Assembly (NCBI RefSeq): GCF_001949145.1
Contig: NW_019091522.1
Location: forward strand, 355,034 to 380,431
Source: Acanthaster planci
Lineage: Eukaryota; Echinodermata; Asteroidea; Valvatida; Acanthasteridae
Reading direction: 5' to 3'
DNA: 25,398 nucleotides
A program made the position numbers and the translations under genes. The notes under the pieces were generated by a model. The model was not told the DNA's origin, searched no databases, and was given only the letters and a program-made list of their open reading frames with translations. Position 1 is the first letter of the stretch, and each line of letters opens with the position of its first letter. Below, one piece after another: positions 1 through 11,987 of this stretch.

Positions 1-578
1 ATTAATTAATAAATATAAAATGTATGCTAACATGCATCAAATCAATCTGTAAACTTTTTCAAAAGTACTGAGGGAAAAAACTGTTCATCCCTTCATGATT
101 CAATATCTACAACAGGAATTCTCCGAATGGATATTTTCCCCCTTTCGCAAGATACGAAAGGTGTCGTCCATCACAAGTCACAAGGCAAACACTTTCAAAT
201 CCCCATCGAAGTGACTGCGATGGCTGGTCCTTGGTCAAGTTGCACGTGACTTGTTATGAAATGGGACTTAATACACGTAGTGTTCTGAAGAGCCATCCAC
301 TGCATCTTCCTCTTGCTTGGAAAAAAGAAATGGTGGCAAGTTGCTGTGTTGTTTTGCAACACATCTTGCACTTTGGATTTGTTGAGTGCCACACTGCACT
401 TTCATCCTAAGTAACGAGCAAGGATTTTTTTAGTGGGAGGGTGACACAATGAGAGTTCATGAAATTCCACTCAATTCTGTACTTACAAGTATCACGCTAA
501 TTTAGCGAATTCCAGTTTATAGTCTTTGAAGGAGGGAGGGGTTTCACTACAAGTGTTTAACCTGACACTTACTTTACC

Positions 579-616
579 TGTACATACATGTACCAGTGTG
601 TACATGTATGTGTACA
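579..616. repeat. TACATGTA-word cluster
   Basis: Several overlapping copies of the self-complementary words TACATGTA and GTACATGTAC occur within 40 bases (GTACATACATGTACCAG, then GTACATGTATGTGTAC). It is one of many such clusters and looks like a genome-wide dispersed word rather than a mobile-element end. Confidence 0.7.
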
Positions 617-2327
617 AAGCGTTTGTTACTGCAATTAATTTCATTTGTAGAGGGGAAAAGCAAAAGGAATAGCATGGATATGCAGTACATGTACAATGTC
701 CATGTAACTTTCAACACACTTGTACCGTAACAAATGAAAATGTAACTTATCATGCATGCAACTTCTATGGCTTCTTGCTGTACATGTATGTGCTTGTATT
801 AATTAGTATCAAGCTACATGTATGACATAAAAGTAAACAACAGGCCTACATGTCCTGGTAAAAGTAACATACATGTACACATTGCATTTCATTCAGTTAC
901 GTGTAATAACCGAGTTTGAAAAACAAAAATGCAGGGCTGCACAGCTACCGTCCATACTTTCACATACTCTGGTAATGTAAGTGTACAAATAAAGAATATT
1001 GTACCGATAGATCAACAAACTAAACAAATGACAGATACTCCATGGACATGTATACAGATAACCCTTATTACTTACAGACCCATCTACTGTCACCAAGCAA
1101 ACATGGACAGGCAGGGATTAATCATTGCATATGCTCAGGCTAAGATTCATTTTTTTTCTCCTTACATTTTTTAATGAGATGTGCAAGTCGTGTTTGAAAT
1201 CACGGTCTCATGATGATATGGCCTAATGGAAAAAGTGAGGTGGAGTGCAGTGCCATTGGCAAAGCAGACCTGTGGAGCCTGAATGTTGCCGCTAGCGCTG
1301 AACGGACGTGCATTTCTCAGGTCATAAAATTCACTGGAGAGTCTGCTGTTGATGGCAATGAACAAAAAACTGCTGTCTCAACTTCACGACAATTTGGAGG
1401 GAATAAAAGTAAACTTTTACGATCGATTTTCTTTTCATTAAATGTCAGTCTCATCGTACACAAATGAATGACCATCAACAAGTTGGAATGTTGCAGGGCG
1501 ATGACGCAGTGCTCTATATGTACCTTTACTCCCGTGCCCTCTTGTGGTTTAGGCAATGCCATGAAAATTTGCCTTTGTACAGGTAACACACTAAGTAGAC
1601 CAAAATTATGACTGGCACAGTTTGTAAAACCACACACTTTAACCATGTATTTACTGGTAGAACTATTCGAACTCTTTCCTTTACATGAACTTTAAATGAT
1701 AACAAAGTGTTGAGTAATCTGTTAACATGGTACAATTGGAGAAGTTTATTTATTGGTAATGCTTTAAAATATGGAAAATGGTAATACTGTTACTGACCTC
1801 ATTATCATTTGCATTTCTGTAACAGTAAGTTTGGTTATGAACAGTATAAGAAATAGATACATTTTGTTTCTAATTTTTTGACAAAAAATTATTTTTCTTT
1901 ATGAACAACAAATAATAACAGGACCAGCCTGACCAATTTCAACTTTTAACTTTAAGTGGAAGTGACCCACTGTCAAAAAACCCATCCTGTCATGTACATA
2001 CAACACAAACCCAGAAACGGAGGCCAGCCACATTAGCATTGTTTCCCAAACGGTTATACATTTCTGTGAGTATATCAACACCAACAAAAACTTTTTGAGG
2101 TTTGAATGAAACAGAAACATGCTTACATACATGTACCCGGTGCCTGTACTCTATGTTCCAGTGACGTTTCAAGATGTAGGCCTACACGTACTTTGTGTCT
2201 GGGAGATGTTAATAGTTTTAATTACAGGTTTTTGCCCTTACACCAACATACAAGTACAAGGTATGTATTCAAAAACACTCTGTGTTTATCCGAAAGCTTA
2301 TGAAAAATTCACAAACTTACTCCGGTG

Positions 2328-2360
2328 GGACTCAAACCTGAGACCTCCTGAGTATGCAGT
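2328..2360 (-). repeat. tRNA-derived SINE fragment (box B half)
   Basis: On the minus strand the stretch reads GGAGGTCTCAGGTTTGAG followed by TCCCACCGG. GGTTTGAGTCC at 2328-2338 matches the RNA polymerase III box B consensus GGTTCGANNCC at all but one fixed position, and the preceding bases resemble the tRNA anticodon-arm to T-arm segment common in tRNA-derived SINE heads. No convincing box A lies upstream, so this is a 5'-truncated or decayed copy rather than a functional tRNA. The non-tRNA body probably continues leftward towards about 2270, but its end is not definable. Confidence 0.5.
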
Positions 2361-2601
2361 GTTCATGAGTAAGGACAAAGACCTGTAATTAAAAAATTCC
2401 TGTGAAGTTGTTAGTCCCTTTTTGAGGTCAAAAAACTGGCAGATCAAAATTTGTCCATTAGTTTCGACATTAAAATGGACATTGTTTTTAATTCAAAAAA
2501 GAAACTCCTCTGTGGTCTCAGTCCGGCCACAACCTTCACACTGATACCATTCACATGAAGAACAGGTCTAAGAGTGCTCAAGACATGGCAAAAATGTACA
2601 A

Positions 2602-2616
2602 CCACCAGGGGGACAC
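2602..2616 (+). promoter_or_regulatory. CTCF-like core motif
   Basis: CCACCAGGGGGACAC matches most of the animal CTCF core (CCASYAGRKGGCRS), with mismatches at the conserved C after GGG and at the next base. It is a single isolated match inside presumed intron, so binding is unproven. The motif is conserved across bilaterians in general knowledge of the factor. Confidence 0.25.
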
Positions 2617-3464
2617 TGCTAACACACTGGCCACTTTACTTTGTTTTATGCCACACATCATGTCAAAGTGAAATCCCATTAGCACAGGGTAGCCAAAATT
2701 TACAGTGTACCCACTATTAAGTGATTGAGGTCAAAGTGAAAACTTTTTGTTGAACAATTTCGACTCAAACTCAGAAACAAATAATAAACAACAAAGACGA
2801 GATTATACATTATGAATGGAATAGACAATACCTCCAACTAACTATAAAAAACTCAGTTGAAAATTTCCTATCTGTGCATCTCTTTAAAGCAGACATTCCT
2901 TTCTAAAAAGGGCAGTTTTGTGCATTCACTAAGATGTTTTGAACAAGTTTTATATCAGAAAAAAACATATAATCACACCACACATTGTTCATACGAAAAG
3001 CCTGATCAACCAACACACAAGCTACAACAAACAAATCTAGCCTCTTCTGATGTACAAAAGAACCTGCTTAACAAAGCACCACAGCAGTTGTCTGTGCATG
3101 ACATTTCCTGTGCCATAAATAAACGGTGTAGTACATGTTTTCAACATTTCAAAAGCTGATTGGGACTGGGAGGATTCATACAATGTACATCCACACGGCA
3201 GTGTATTATGCACTTGATAATGCATTTGTAACAGTCCTGACAGCATTAGTGCACATCACATTCAAACTGTAAAAAAACTTCTGGTGCTGGAACACCAGAG
3301 AAGTAGATGTACGGTACACTGGATCAAAAACTACATAGCATGCATTTACTCTGCATTGGCATGTATCGTAAAACCTAATGAAAAGATTGAAAGTATAATT
3401 GCATGTATAACATGTAGGACCTGTAAAAGTAATGGGTACTCATTCCACTTCATTTTAATTAGGC

Positions 3465-3634
3465 ATATGTACATGCACATGTATGTGTATGCATATTCTG
3501 TAAAGGGTACATGTACATTTAACAAAACACTCATTACTCGTAAGTTGGTATGTCTTCCGAAGGTGAAGCACACATGTATTGCAGGTGTACCCTCAGACAG
3601 CATGTACATGTACTGAACATGTTTTGTACCATGT
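3465..3634. repeat. TACATGTA-word clusters
   Basis: Three groups of TACATGTA-type words lie here (about 3467-3491, 3507-3518 and 3599-3634), with related GTATGTGTATGCAT words. They generate spurious open frames rich in Tyr-Met-Cys-Thr on both strands. Confidence 0.65.
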
Positions 3635-4206
3635 AGACTCACTGTACACAGTGACTGTGCTGGAACATGCACTGGTACAATATGAATACCTGTAGATCAC
3701 ATACATTTACATGCAAATTCCTGAATAGTGGTCCATTGATTTCCTATATTGCTATCAATACCCATGAGGGGACAGGTGATTCCACTGTCATTCACAGCTT
3801 CACCTGGTACTGGGAACTGTACATGTACCAGTACTGTTACAGCCAGATATTTTCTTTCTTTCTTTTCACAAGTAAAATTTTTCTGACCCCTTCCCTCCTT
3901 TTCATTGGTATCACCAGAGGGGGGGGGCAAATTACATTCAGACAAGGACAACTGCAGCAGAAGATGACCACAAGACAAACACACACAGGACCCAAATCCC
4001 ACCCCAGCATGCCCAACTTTGCCTGTCCACCTCTGACCTGTTGACAGAGTTGCCATACAAACCAAGGCTGCCCTGAGCTACCATGTCCAATTTTCCGAGT
4101 GGTCCCCTAAGTGAAAACTTCCTAGTTGAGCCCATGCACTCAAGCGTTCAGTCTTCCCATTCATCACACAGCTAATATGTACTGGTACAACACACACATA
4201 GCTAGC

Positions 4207-4233
4207 TACATGTACAGTACATGTACAGTACAT
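4207..4233. repeat. 11-bp tandem repeat, about 2.5 units
   Basis: TACATGTACAG is repeated perfectly at 4207-4217 and 4218-4228, followed by TACAT of a third unit. It shows that the dispersed TACATGTA word can be amplified locally in tandem. Confidence 0.85.
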
Positions 4234-4454
4234 CCAGATGGACTGTGCACACAGCCATCATGCCCTCTGGCACAACCAATCTGATCCGTGTTATTGTCCC
4301 ACTGTTGTTCCTGTAAGGATGTATAATGTGAGTGGAAAGAAGCCAACATGAATGGCTTTTCCCCATAATAGCAGCGATAAAATACAGATGCCCAACTAAT
4401 GTAAAAACCAAGCATTTGTAGTTCATTCGCATTATCGGTAAAGGATACCAGTGG

Positions 4455-4481
4455 CATGTACCGGTATGTACATGTACACAG
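4455..4481. repeat. TACATGTA/ACCGGT word cluster
   Basis: GCATGTACCGGTATGTAC followed by ATGTACAC combines the common TACATGTA word with TACCGGTA, another self-complementary word that recurs in the window (for example 12317-12326 and 12612-12619). Confidence 0.5.
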
Positions 4482-5410
4482 ATGTAGTATGTAGCGGTAT
4501 AGCAATGACCTGCATTAACGGGTAGCACAGCAACTTAGTAACCTACTTAAGTAAAACACGGATATGTGTATGTAGTACCTGGATACCTGTGAAATTTCAC
4601 CCACAAATTTACAGAAAAAGTAAACATGAGAAATGGATTCAAAATTGTCATTTCTGCCTTACCCAGATTCATCAACATCTCAGTGCAAACTTGAGATCTG
4701 TTTCAGCATTTCATAGCCTGGCTTTTACTCGTACATGTAGTTTAAAATTCCCCCACAAAATCCTTTCAAATGCTTTCCTTTTATTTGTCTCAAGGGTTAT
4801 GCTACATGTACTTAGTGATCTGTAGAGACGGTTACAAGTACCCAGTCCCATATTTGAAGCGTGAGTTGACATCAGAAAGGTACAAGTAGGCCTATGGTAC
4901 TCAGGTACACGTACCTGGTTCTGATGCACCTGTAGCTAATCATCCATACATCTAATCACAGCTTGGCATGATTTTTATTACAACTGTGGTTAGGGTTCAA
5001 TGTTTCTAAACAAAATTGATTTAAATCTCATCAATAAGGACAGTGCGCAGTACTTCTGGAAGAAAGTCTAGACAAAATTTCGAGTGTGACGAATAAGAAA
5101 CTACCTAATTCACAGACAGAAGTTGTTTACATTCTATAGGGGTACAAGTACATGTAGATGTACAAGCATGTTTATACCACAGGTCTGTCTCCAAAGAATA
5201 CGAGTGAAATGTAATAGATCTCAACTAGATATTTTAGGCACCCTCTGCCTCAATGACTGCTTTGAAGTTCAAATCCTGCCTGTTGTGAATGTTTTGAATC
5301 GCCTTTTCAGTATTCGGTCAAAATACATCAATTGACAAGAGAGGAAGTTTCTAAGGATTTGTAGCATGCGCACTTACGGATTTTAAAAAAAAAAGCCTTC
5401 CCACAAAGCG

Positions 5411-5454
5411 AAATCCCCCACTGTCGACACAATGGTAGGTTCAGTGGGGATTCC
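5411..5454. repeat. Inverted repeat with bulge
   Basis: AATCCCCCACTG on the left pairs with CAGTGGGGATT on the right apart from one extra C, with about 20 bases between the arms. It lies about 300 bases downstream, in transcript direction, of the PEA3-like exon. No function is evident. Confidence 0.6.
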
Positions 5455-5747
5455 TAGACAATCTTCCACCTGCTCAAGGGTGCAAAACAATGTTTCATTT
5501 TTCCCGATGCTCAAGTAAAAGGATGAGAAATTCAGCACATATGCACCAATATTTTGTTTCTAGCAACACTTCAATCTAGTCTGTAGGCCTCCTCCATGTA
5601 TAACTATGAACTACAAGTGTGCAAAGGACAGACTACCATGTACCCAGTATGTGTACCTCACCCCATCTTATCATGAACACCTCCAAATATTTTTTTCTCG
5701 ACAATTCCGTTGACAAAGATTTGACAAATTGAAAATATGGTACATAC

Positions 5748-5792
5748 CATCAAGCCACTCATCTTGAAGCTGATCCAGATCTTGAAACAGTT
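5748..5792 (-). CDS. Internal exon of a PEA3-subfamily ETS transcription factor (ETV1/4/5-like), transactivation-domain exon
   Basis: Seen: on the minus strand a pyrimidine-rich tract ending in CCTTCAG precedes 45 nt that end at GATG, followed by GTATGTAC, a strong 5' splice site. With one base supplied by the previous exon (G completes GAA) the exon reads E-LFQDLDQLQDEWLD and leaves one base G for the next exon, so it is symmetric, phase 1 to phase 1. Known: vertebrate ETV1/ETV4/ETV5 carry ELFQDLSQLQETWLAE near the N-terminus. It is an acidic activation helix that contacts the MED25 subunit of Mediator, with a Phe and a Trp ten residues apart as key contacts; both are present here at that spacing. 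Compared with the vertebrate form I recall, Ser is replaced by Asp and one residue is lost after WL. The protein would be a nuclear ETS-domain activator acting downstream of FGF/ERK signalling. The DNA-binding exons are not in this window. Start and stop codons are not expected in this exon. Orthology to one vertebrate paralogue cannot be decided. Confidence 0.82.
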
Positions 5793-6027
5793 CTGAAGGA
5801 TTAAAACAGATGACAGGAAAAGGGTAAAGTAATGAACAGAAATTATTCATCAAATTTGCATTTTTACTAACATAAAATATAAACATTCATCACATACTAC
5901 TGCCAATTGAAGTTAAGAGTATAGGTTCATAATTAACAAGGCTGAGTGTACATGAAATGCAAGTTCTCTAGACTCTGCTTTCAAAATCTGTCGAAACATT
6001 CTTGAAGTTCATGCAGTAGACCACTGG

Positions 6028-6268
6028 GGCCAATTTCATAGAGCTGGTTAAGTACAAAATTTGCTTAAGCATGAAAAATACCTTGCTTGACAAATCAGGT
6101 CACCAGCCAAAACTCAATGTGATGTATATTGTTTTTGAATGGTATTCACCAGTCTTTTGGTTAGCATGACAATCACATTAGATTTTGAGCTGGTAACCCT
6201 TGTTTTGTAAGCAAGGTTTCTTGTGCTTAAGCAAAATTTTGCACTTAAGCAGCTCTATGAAATTGGCC
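6028..6268. mobile_element. MITE (foldback, non-autonomous DNA transposon relic)
   Basis: The ends are perfect 19-bp terminal inverted repeats: GGCCAATTTCATAGAGCTG at 6028-6046 and its reverse complement at 6250-6268. Similarity continues inward (TTAAG, CAAAATTT, GCTTAAGCA and CCTTGCTT on both arms), then more weakly through ACCAGC and AATGTGAT, so most of the 241 bp folds into one imperfect hairpin. It has no coding capacity, as expected for a miniature inverted-repeat element mobilised by a transposase elsewhere. I could not fix a target-site duplication from the flanks (CACTGG on the left, TCATTGC on the right), so the superfamily is open. It sits about 235 bases upstream, in transcript direction, of the PEA3-like exon. 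Confidence 0.85.
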
Positions 6269-7055
6269 TCATTGCAAGCAGGGCTGCTTTAGTGCTGTAT
6301 TCATTGCCCTTGCTTGTACATGTATGTGAAGTGTGCTAGATCTCACAGTGCACCTTTTTAAGATTACATGTACATGTAGGTTTGTACATCAATGCCTTGT
6401 TTTTCCAGACAAAAATGTTACTTTTGGCTTAAATGCCATTTTACCATTAATCAGTATACATGTAGGTCTGTTTTCAATCTTTTGCAGCACAACTCTGCAA
6501 ATCCACAACACCTCCCAGACAACCATGGGGCAAACCAGAGACAAGAATGGACCAATTTGCCTGCACATTGGTGCACTTACTGAGTTTAAGCTGCCTGCAA
6601 GGAGGGTGTGACACAATGAATGAATAGCTACCCTGCTAAAAGATCCAACAAACTCAAACAATCAATTGCTGTAGGAACTTGCGGGATGTTCTGCAGAACA
6701 TAAAACGTAAGGGGTTTGGGCTATGTATCACAAAGTTAAAAGTGCCTGCATGCCAGCTCAGGATTGAAACCGCCATCTTGAAAACGACATTCTAATCGTA
6801 GAAAGGTACTATGCTCTGTCCCCCATTCGAATGATATTCGATGACAAAACCCTGTTGCTTTGCTACATGCATTTCTCATAATCTGGCAGTCCGTTTAGAC
6901 ATGGCCAACTCTCTCAAGGTATTAAGTCACGGCTCCACAATTTTGCTGTCCATTTGTCTTGTCCCTAAGAAAAACATAAGGCTTCCTCCTTGCACTTTAC
7001 GCTGGCCATTACGGATCAATGCATCGACCCTAAAACTAAACACATCCAGCTTCTT

Positions 7056-7064
7056 CCCCCCCCC
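7056..7064. repeat. Poly-C tract
   Basis: A run of nine C residues. Comparable C or G runs of 9 or 10 occur at 3919-3927, 8095-8104, 11297-11305, 14589-14598, 18432-18440 and 25056-25064. Confidence 0.9.
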
Positions 7065-7696
7065 ACTCCACTCCAGTCTTGCTGAATTCCAAATCTAATA
7101 ATGACGAACAGGACCCCTTAACGCAACCCTAGTCTCTTCTGCCCTGTCCAGCCACGTAAATTATCGGTGGATGTTATTTCAGAAAACAAAGCTGACCAAC
7201 TAGCGAACTACAAACCATGTGGGAAAAAAAAGCTGGCAAAAAGCAAGGAAAAAAAAGACTGTGTAAAAAAAGCTGAACGCTTCACTGCAGCAGGCACTAT
7301 TACACTAGCCTGAGGCGAGAAGCTTATGCATTTTAACACACAGGTGCAATAACATATTATTATACACCAAGCTTGGCACCTGGCCAGTGAGAATGGACTT
7401 AATGCACCGTCATCCATCCCATCCATCACCAAATCTTACCAATTTTGGGATCGTTTTTGTGATCGAGTATCTACTCTCCTTGTTGAGGAGATATATATGC
7501 AACATAAGAAAAAAAAAGCAAGATGTGTACGCACATGCACGTATCTGCTTGAAATCCCTCAGAGAACTGGCATAAAAGTATGTTGTCTCAGACATGAAGC
7601 TAAGCAAGTTGTAACTTGTCTCTAGGTTCTCTGGCCCTCCTTAGGCCCCTCCTCCCAATTGGACACCCTCCTACATCATGTGCAACATGCATTAGT

Positions 7697-7713
7697 CCCT
7701 CCCCCTCCCCCCC
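7697..7713 (-). other. Potential G-quadruplex on the minus (transcript) strand
   Basis: The plus strand carries CCC, CCCCC and CCCCCCC separated by single T residues. The minus strand therefore offers four GGG tracts with one-base loops, the classical pattern for a stable G-quadruplex. Because the PEA3-like gene is read from the minus strand, the same tracts would be present in its pre-mRNA. Confidence 0.55.
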
Positions 7714-9444
7714 AGTTTCATCTGTACATTTTTATCTCCTCCCAGGAATACGGTTGTGGTTTACCTGAGGAACCACTGAGTAAATGTCCAGCTAATTTGG
7801 GCTCATCAAAGAATATTGCCGATCAGGCCTGGTGCCACTTTCATACTCATGGGTATAGAAGGAGGAGAGGCAGGTCAGGTTAAGTGCTTTGCCCCCTCAT
7901 CTCTCTCCCCCCAGCCAGCCCAAGGCCATTTCTACACAAGACACGGCCTCCCGAGTCCTCCCATACACGTTCATTTTCACTGGCTGCCGAGAAAACAGAC
8001 CGAGAAGCCACTTTGAAAAATATCCCCAAAATAGAACCAATCTGAGACCCGTCTTTGCTACTTCACGCAGATAAACCTCAGTGCGAGAATCTCTCCCCCC
8101 CCCTTTCCCTTCTCAAAGAAAAAAGGGCAAAGGATTTCAAAGACTGTAAGGTGATCCCTCCCAGCTTTTGGAAACCAAGTTTTGTAATTATTGATGCAGA
8201 TTGGGACAAATACCCTTACTGAGTTTCCCTCAAGACTCCTGAATTGTAACGTCCATCAAAAGAATGTTTTTTGAATGAGAGAGTCACAGCACCATTTTCC
8301 TCTTTCTTAAAAAAAAAGTAAAACAAAACATCAAAAAAGGACCATTTACAAAATACGAGGATGAAATTTCACAAAACAAGAATGGCTTCAGCGTGGGCTT
8401 TTTTTTCACAAAAGAGGGAGTGAAATAAAATATGGGCAAGAAAAAAGTGCCCTTTCGGCTTTGGTTTTCACGGCAAAGGGCTACTGAGTCAGATTGAATA
8501 TCATTTTAATTTGAAATGGCACTACTGTGGCTGGATCACTTTTCTTGCACAATTCACTCGCATCCATGTGTTATTTAGAGATCTTTCACTCAAAATGTGT
8601 TTACCAGGAAATTCAACATCAATTAAGCTAAACCAGGCAAAACTGCTTGTCAATTTTCAGAATTTTCAGGGTTTCCTCAAATTACATGGGGTAAATGAAT
8701 GAACATGTACATAGTGAGAAGCCAACACTGAGTTTTTCAAACTTCATGCTGGGATTATCATAACAAAGGGGCCTCTACTGCAGAATTATTTTTGGCCTAT
8801 TATTTTTCAATAAGACAGGATGCATAGGCCAAATTTTGAAATTAGATCATGCTACACTACATATACAATACTGCCTCACCAGAATCACTAGTTGTGCTAA
8901 AAAGGAGGCCTATATGTACTTCTTTGAAGCCCCACTGCAGAGTGATTATCACCTAATGGACTGCACACTGTGGCTACCGGCAAACCTCTGCAAAGTGCAG
9001 ACCTGATAACGTTTAAAATGTATATAAGTACAAAACCAAGGAGTATTAATCATGACATGTCTTACACTGTCCGCCACCAGTGACTTCTGGAATGCTCAAC
9101 AGCCCCTGCAAAAACATGTCTACCAGTACATGGCAGGTTCCTCAATATATGGACCATTAGATAATGTTCAACTTTGGGAGTTCATTTTTCCTGAAGTAAA
9201 CAGCCGTGAATAAATTCCCAATGTCTGATGAATGAGGGAAGTAATGGCTGATATCTGGAACAATGATGACCGTGCCCATCTTTTTACTTAATCGGAGTGA
9301 TTAATTAAAGTCTCGAATGTCAGCATTTTTGATGGACGTGAACAACCTGTTGAAATCCTAGCCAACAAACTTACTCAAGAGTGCTAATGCCCGCGGTCAT
9401 TTTACACAGGTTTATATGTGGTAAAAGGTGATAATGTTTACATA

Positions 9445-10674
9445 TATATTAAAACCATAATCACGAATTTAAAAAATACATGTACCTTTCACAAATAATC
9501 AAGACCCGAAGTTGGCAGTCGCGAACGTCATTTGATTCTGTTAAAAAAATTTGACTGCAAAAAACAGCAAGTAAAATCAAAATCAATGTACAACACAAGC
9601 TTTTAAAAAGTGCAAAAAAGAACCCCCATACCATCATCCTTTTACAACTGGACCGATCACTTTTTCTTCAAGTACATTTCCAAAAACCGCAGTCCAAAAT
9701 ACCGATCGTGGCAATTTTGCGGCTTCCGTCAATATTTCACAGTGACAGTAGAGAAACGTTTTGCTGCATCATGGGCTGTTTGACTTTGACATCAACCCAG
9801 ATAGTGTCTCTTTTTCATTCGATATTCATGAGCCCCTCCACGGAATGGCGATGCTCCAGGATTTTTCTCTTCATACCAGGGTTTCTCACATGAAAATCTG
9901 TCGTACTGAATGACGTTTGCGAAAAAAGACGTCCGAGACATAAAATGATGAAAATCTAATGCTCTGAGTTGTTTATTTTGATTTATTTTTCAGAGGGGAT
10001 ATCTCCAAAATAAGCGGCAAAATGAACATCGCGCATGGAATTTTCAAGCAATACATGTGACAGGGTTTTCGGCATTCTCGAACGTCATGCATTTTTGTCG
10101 AAATTCTCGAACGTCATCAAAATTCTGTCAAACAAGACGTCTGCAACGAACATATTGTACTCATGATACATTTTTGATGCAGCTGAACTTAAAGATGTTT
10201 TTGGTGGTTGAAAGGTATAAGGCCTGGCAGATACACTGTATGCTGGTATAGTGAGAGTGATTATAAACGATAAGAGAATGAAGAGAGCCAAATCTTTCTT
10301 ATCATTTTCCATCAATTTTGTACTTTTTTTTTCTGTGGCTTATATTTTTTTAAACTTATTTCTTAGGTGGTTTAAGATACATCAGTTGGAAATACTGAAT
10401 TTTCCTTGTTGAGAGAACTTTTGAAATCAAATCCTTTGGTGAAAACACTTGGACGTAAAACTTTAAATGAATTCAACTCCATTTGATTTGCACTGGTAGC
10501 CAACCAAATGTCCACCATAAGTACATGTACATATTATGTCTAATTATCCCCAAATAATCATTTTTATAAATCTGAATTGCTAATTTTTTTTTCCACAAGA
10601 TCAAAGTCACTCTTTTAGAAGTTTTGAAAAATGACAAGCGGAATTGAATTTTGGTCCATTTTGTGAAGAACATG
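9445..10674 (+). repeat. Dispersed repeat, copy 1 (about 1.23 kb)
   Basis: This segment is matched along its whole length, in inverted orientation, by 23232-24467. Shared landmarks include ATATTAAAACCATAATC at the start, CACAAATAATC, GGCAGTCGC, GAGAAAC, TTTTGCTGCATC, CATTCGATATTCATGAGCCC, GAATGGCGATGCTCC, GGATATC, AAAATAAGCGGCAAA, GAACATATTGTACTCATGAT, GAGAGTGATTATA and TTTTGGTCCATTTT near the end. The two copies differ by many substitutions and small indels, so this is an old family, not a recent duplication. No intact protein is encoded, and no terminal inverted repeat, poly-A tail or target-site duplication was found. The class is unknown. It is rich in AACGTCAT words. Confidence 0.85.
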
Positions 10675-11987
10675 TATGTACCTGTTGAACCATCACAGAA
10701 AGTTATTGCTAGGATGGGAACTGTTGGCTACAAACACCAAAGATACATGTATATCCTACCATTCATCTTAAAATTATCCTACATGTTGACTGAAAATTTA
10801 AAATGTCAGCGATCATCTAAAAATGAGCATCAGGGGGTCTTCTCTCAAATCAGAAGGGTTTTCCAGCATACAAGCATGGAGCTATAAAACAGATGTAAAC
10901 TTCACGATGAAAAAAATATAAAATGTAGTACACAGGGACAGTTTGCCAAGTGTTACACTTAAATGTCAGAGCTAAAACCAGCCCATCTCTGGCTGTTCTA
11001 TTGGAGGTCCATGATTGCAAGCCATAGGAGGTAAATTCAACTGGAATTCAAATGGTTTCCTCCAAACAGGCCTGCTCTCGAGGAGACTGTGTGGCTAACC
11101 TTTTCCTCATTGATTTCTGACCTTTACAAGCTTTCCCTTTAAAGCTTCTTCTAATTCTTCCCTTTTCTTTTTGGTTGCAAATTGAATAAACATAAACTGT
11201 TGCACATCTTTTAGTACAGTGTACGTGCGCTGCACTCACAACAATGTTTTTCCCGTGTTCTATTTCATGGACACTGTGGAACTTCCTTTAAGGGGTGGGG
11301 GGGGGCTTTTGGCCGAGTTCAGCATCAAATGGGGAACTTAAATGACCAAGACGTTTACTTTCTCCCTGAAGCAGAAATTTCTCGCCCAAAATGGACACAA
11401 CTGTATTTAACCACTACAGACTAAATGCACTTGTAGTCACTTATGCATGCACAACTCAAATCAAGGTTGCATTTATGTACATGTACCAAGTATAAAATAA
11501 TAGTTCTGCAATGTGTTCAACACCAGGACCATGAGCACAAACTGTAGGCATCCAAGCTTTCCCCATGCAAGAGACCATTCTGAAGCTGTTAATCAACAAT
11601 TAATAACATACTTCTGATATCCGGACACACTGCACAATTTGTCGGTGCATGTAAATCCAGCTTTTTATTCAGCTTTACTGAGATGCACAGTATGCCAAAA
11701 AGCACAGATGTCACATCTGGATGAAGACTTTCACCAGATTACATCATCCTCCTGTCGTACATACATGTGAAATGGAACAACTTAACACCAAACAAGGCCG
11801 TGCGTACCAGCATTTTTAAAGATGCTACTGCAGTGTTAGATTTCAATCTGCACTGTAGATCCCTACCAAGTATTGCCCATTCATCATAACATAGGTATAC
11901 AAATATTCAGGTAATGGTGTACAATCCTTTAAGTATGTACAAACAGAACCTGTGAACAAATGAAGTGCATATTACATAGGTTCTGTG

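Larger units (their letters stand above)
1..5747 (-). other. Partial intron downstream of the PEA3-like exon
   Basis: This is everything 3' of the exon in transcript direction. The next vertebrate exon would encode the AQVPDNDEQFVPD segment, and I could not find an acceptable match with splice sites, so the intron appears to run off the left edge and to exceed 5.7 kb. Open frames here are short, use no recognisable protein words and are inflated by in-frame TACATGTA runs. Apart from the SINE fragment near 2.33 kb, the TACATGTA clusters and small tandem repeats listed separately, I see nothing in 1-570, 620-2270, 2620-3460, 3640-4200 and 4485-5400. Confidence 0.6.

Noticed and set aside
61-110. 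Minus-strand DEQFFPS, similar to the DEQFVPD segment encoded by the next PEA3 exon
   Set aside because: A TGA stop lies two codons upstream in frame, the only nearby AG gives the wrong phase for joining to the 45-nt exon, there is no pyrimidine tract, and the expected preceding residues are absent.
7434-7490. Minus-strand strong donor (TTG|GTAAGA) with an open stretch ESRYSITKTIPKL
   Set aside because: The exit phase does not fit the PEA3-like exon and no protein family is recognisable.
7790-7880. Minus-strand protein-like stretch YESGTRPDRQYSLMSPN followed by a stop
   Set aside because: Suggestive words, but no start, no matched splice structure and a premature stop; probably repeat debris or chance.
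9066-9105. Possible 40-nt minus-strand exon with TTTTTGCAG acceptor and GTAAGA donor
   Set aside because: In its one phase-1-ending frame, joining to the PEA3-like exon would create a TAA stop; residues match nothing recognised. Kept only as a chance splice-site pair.
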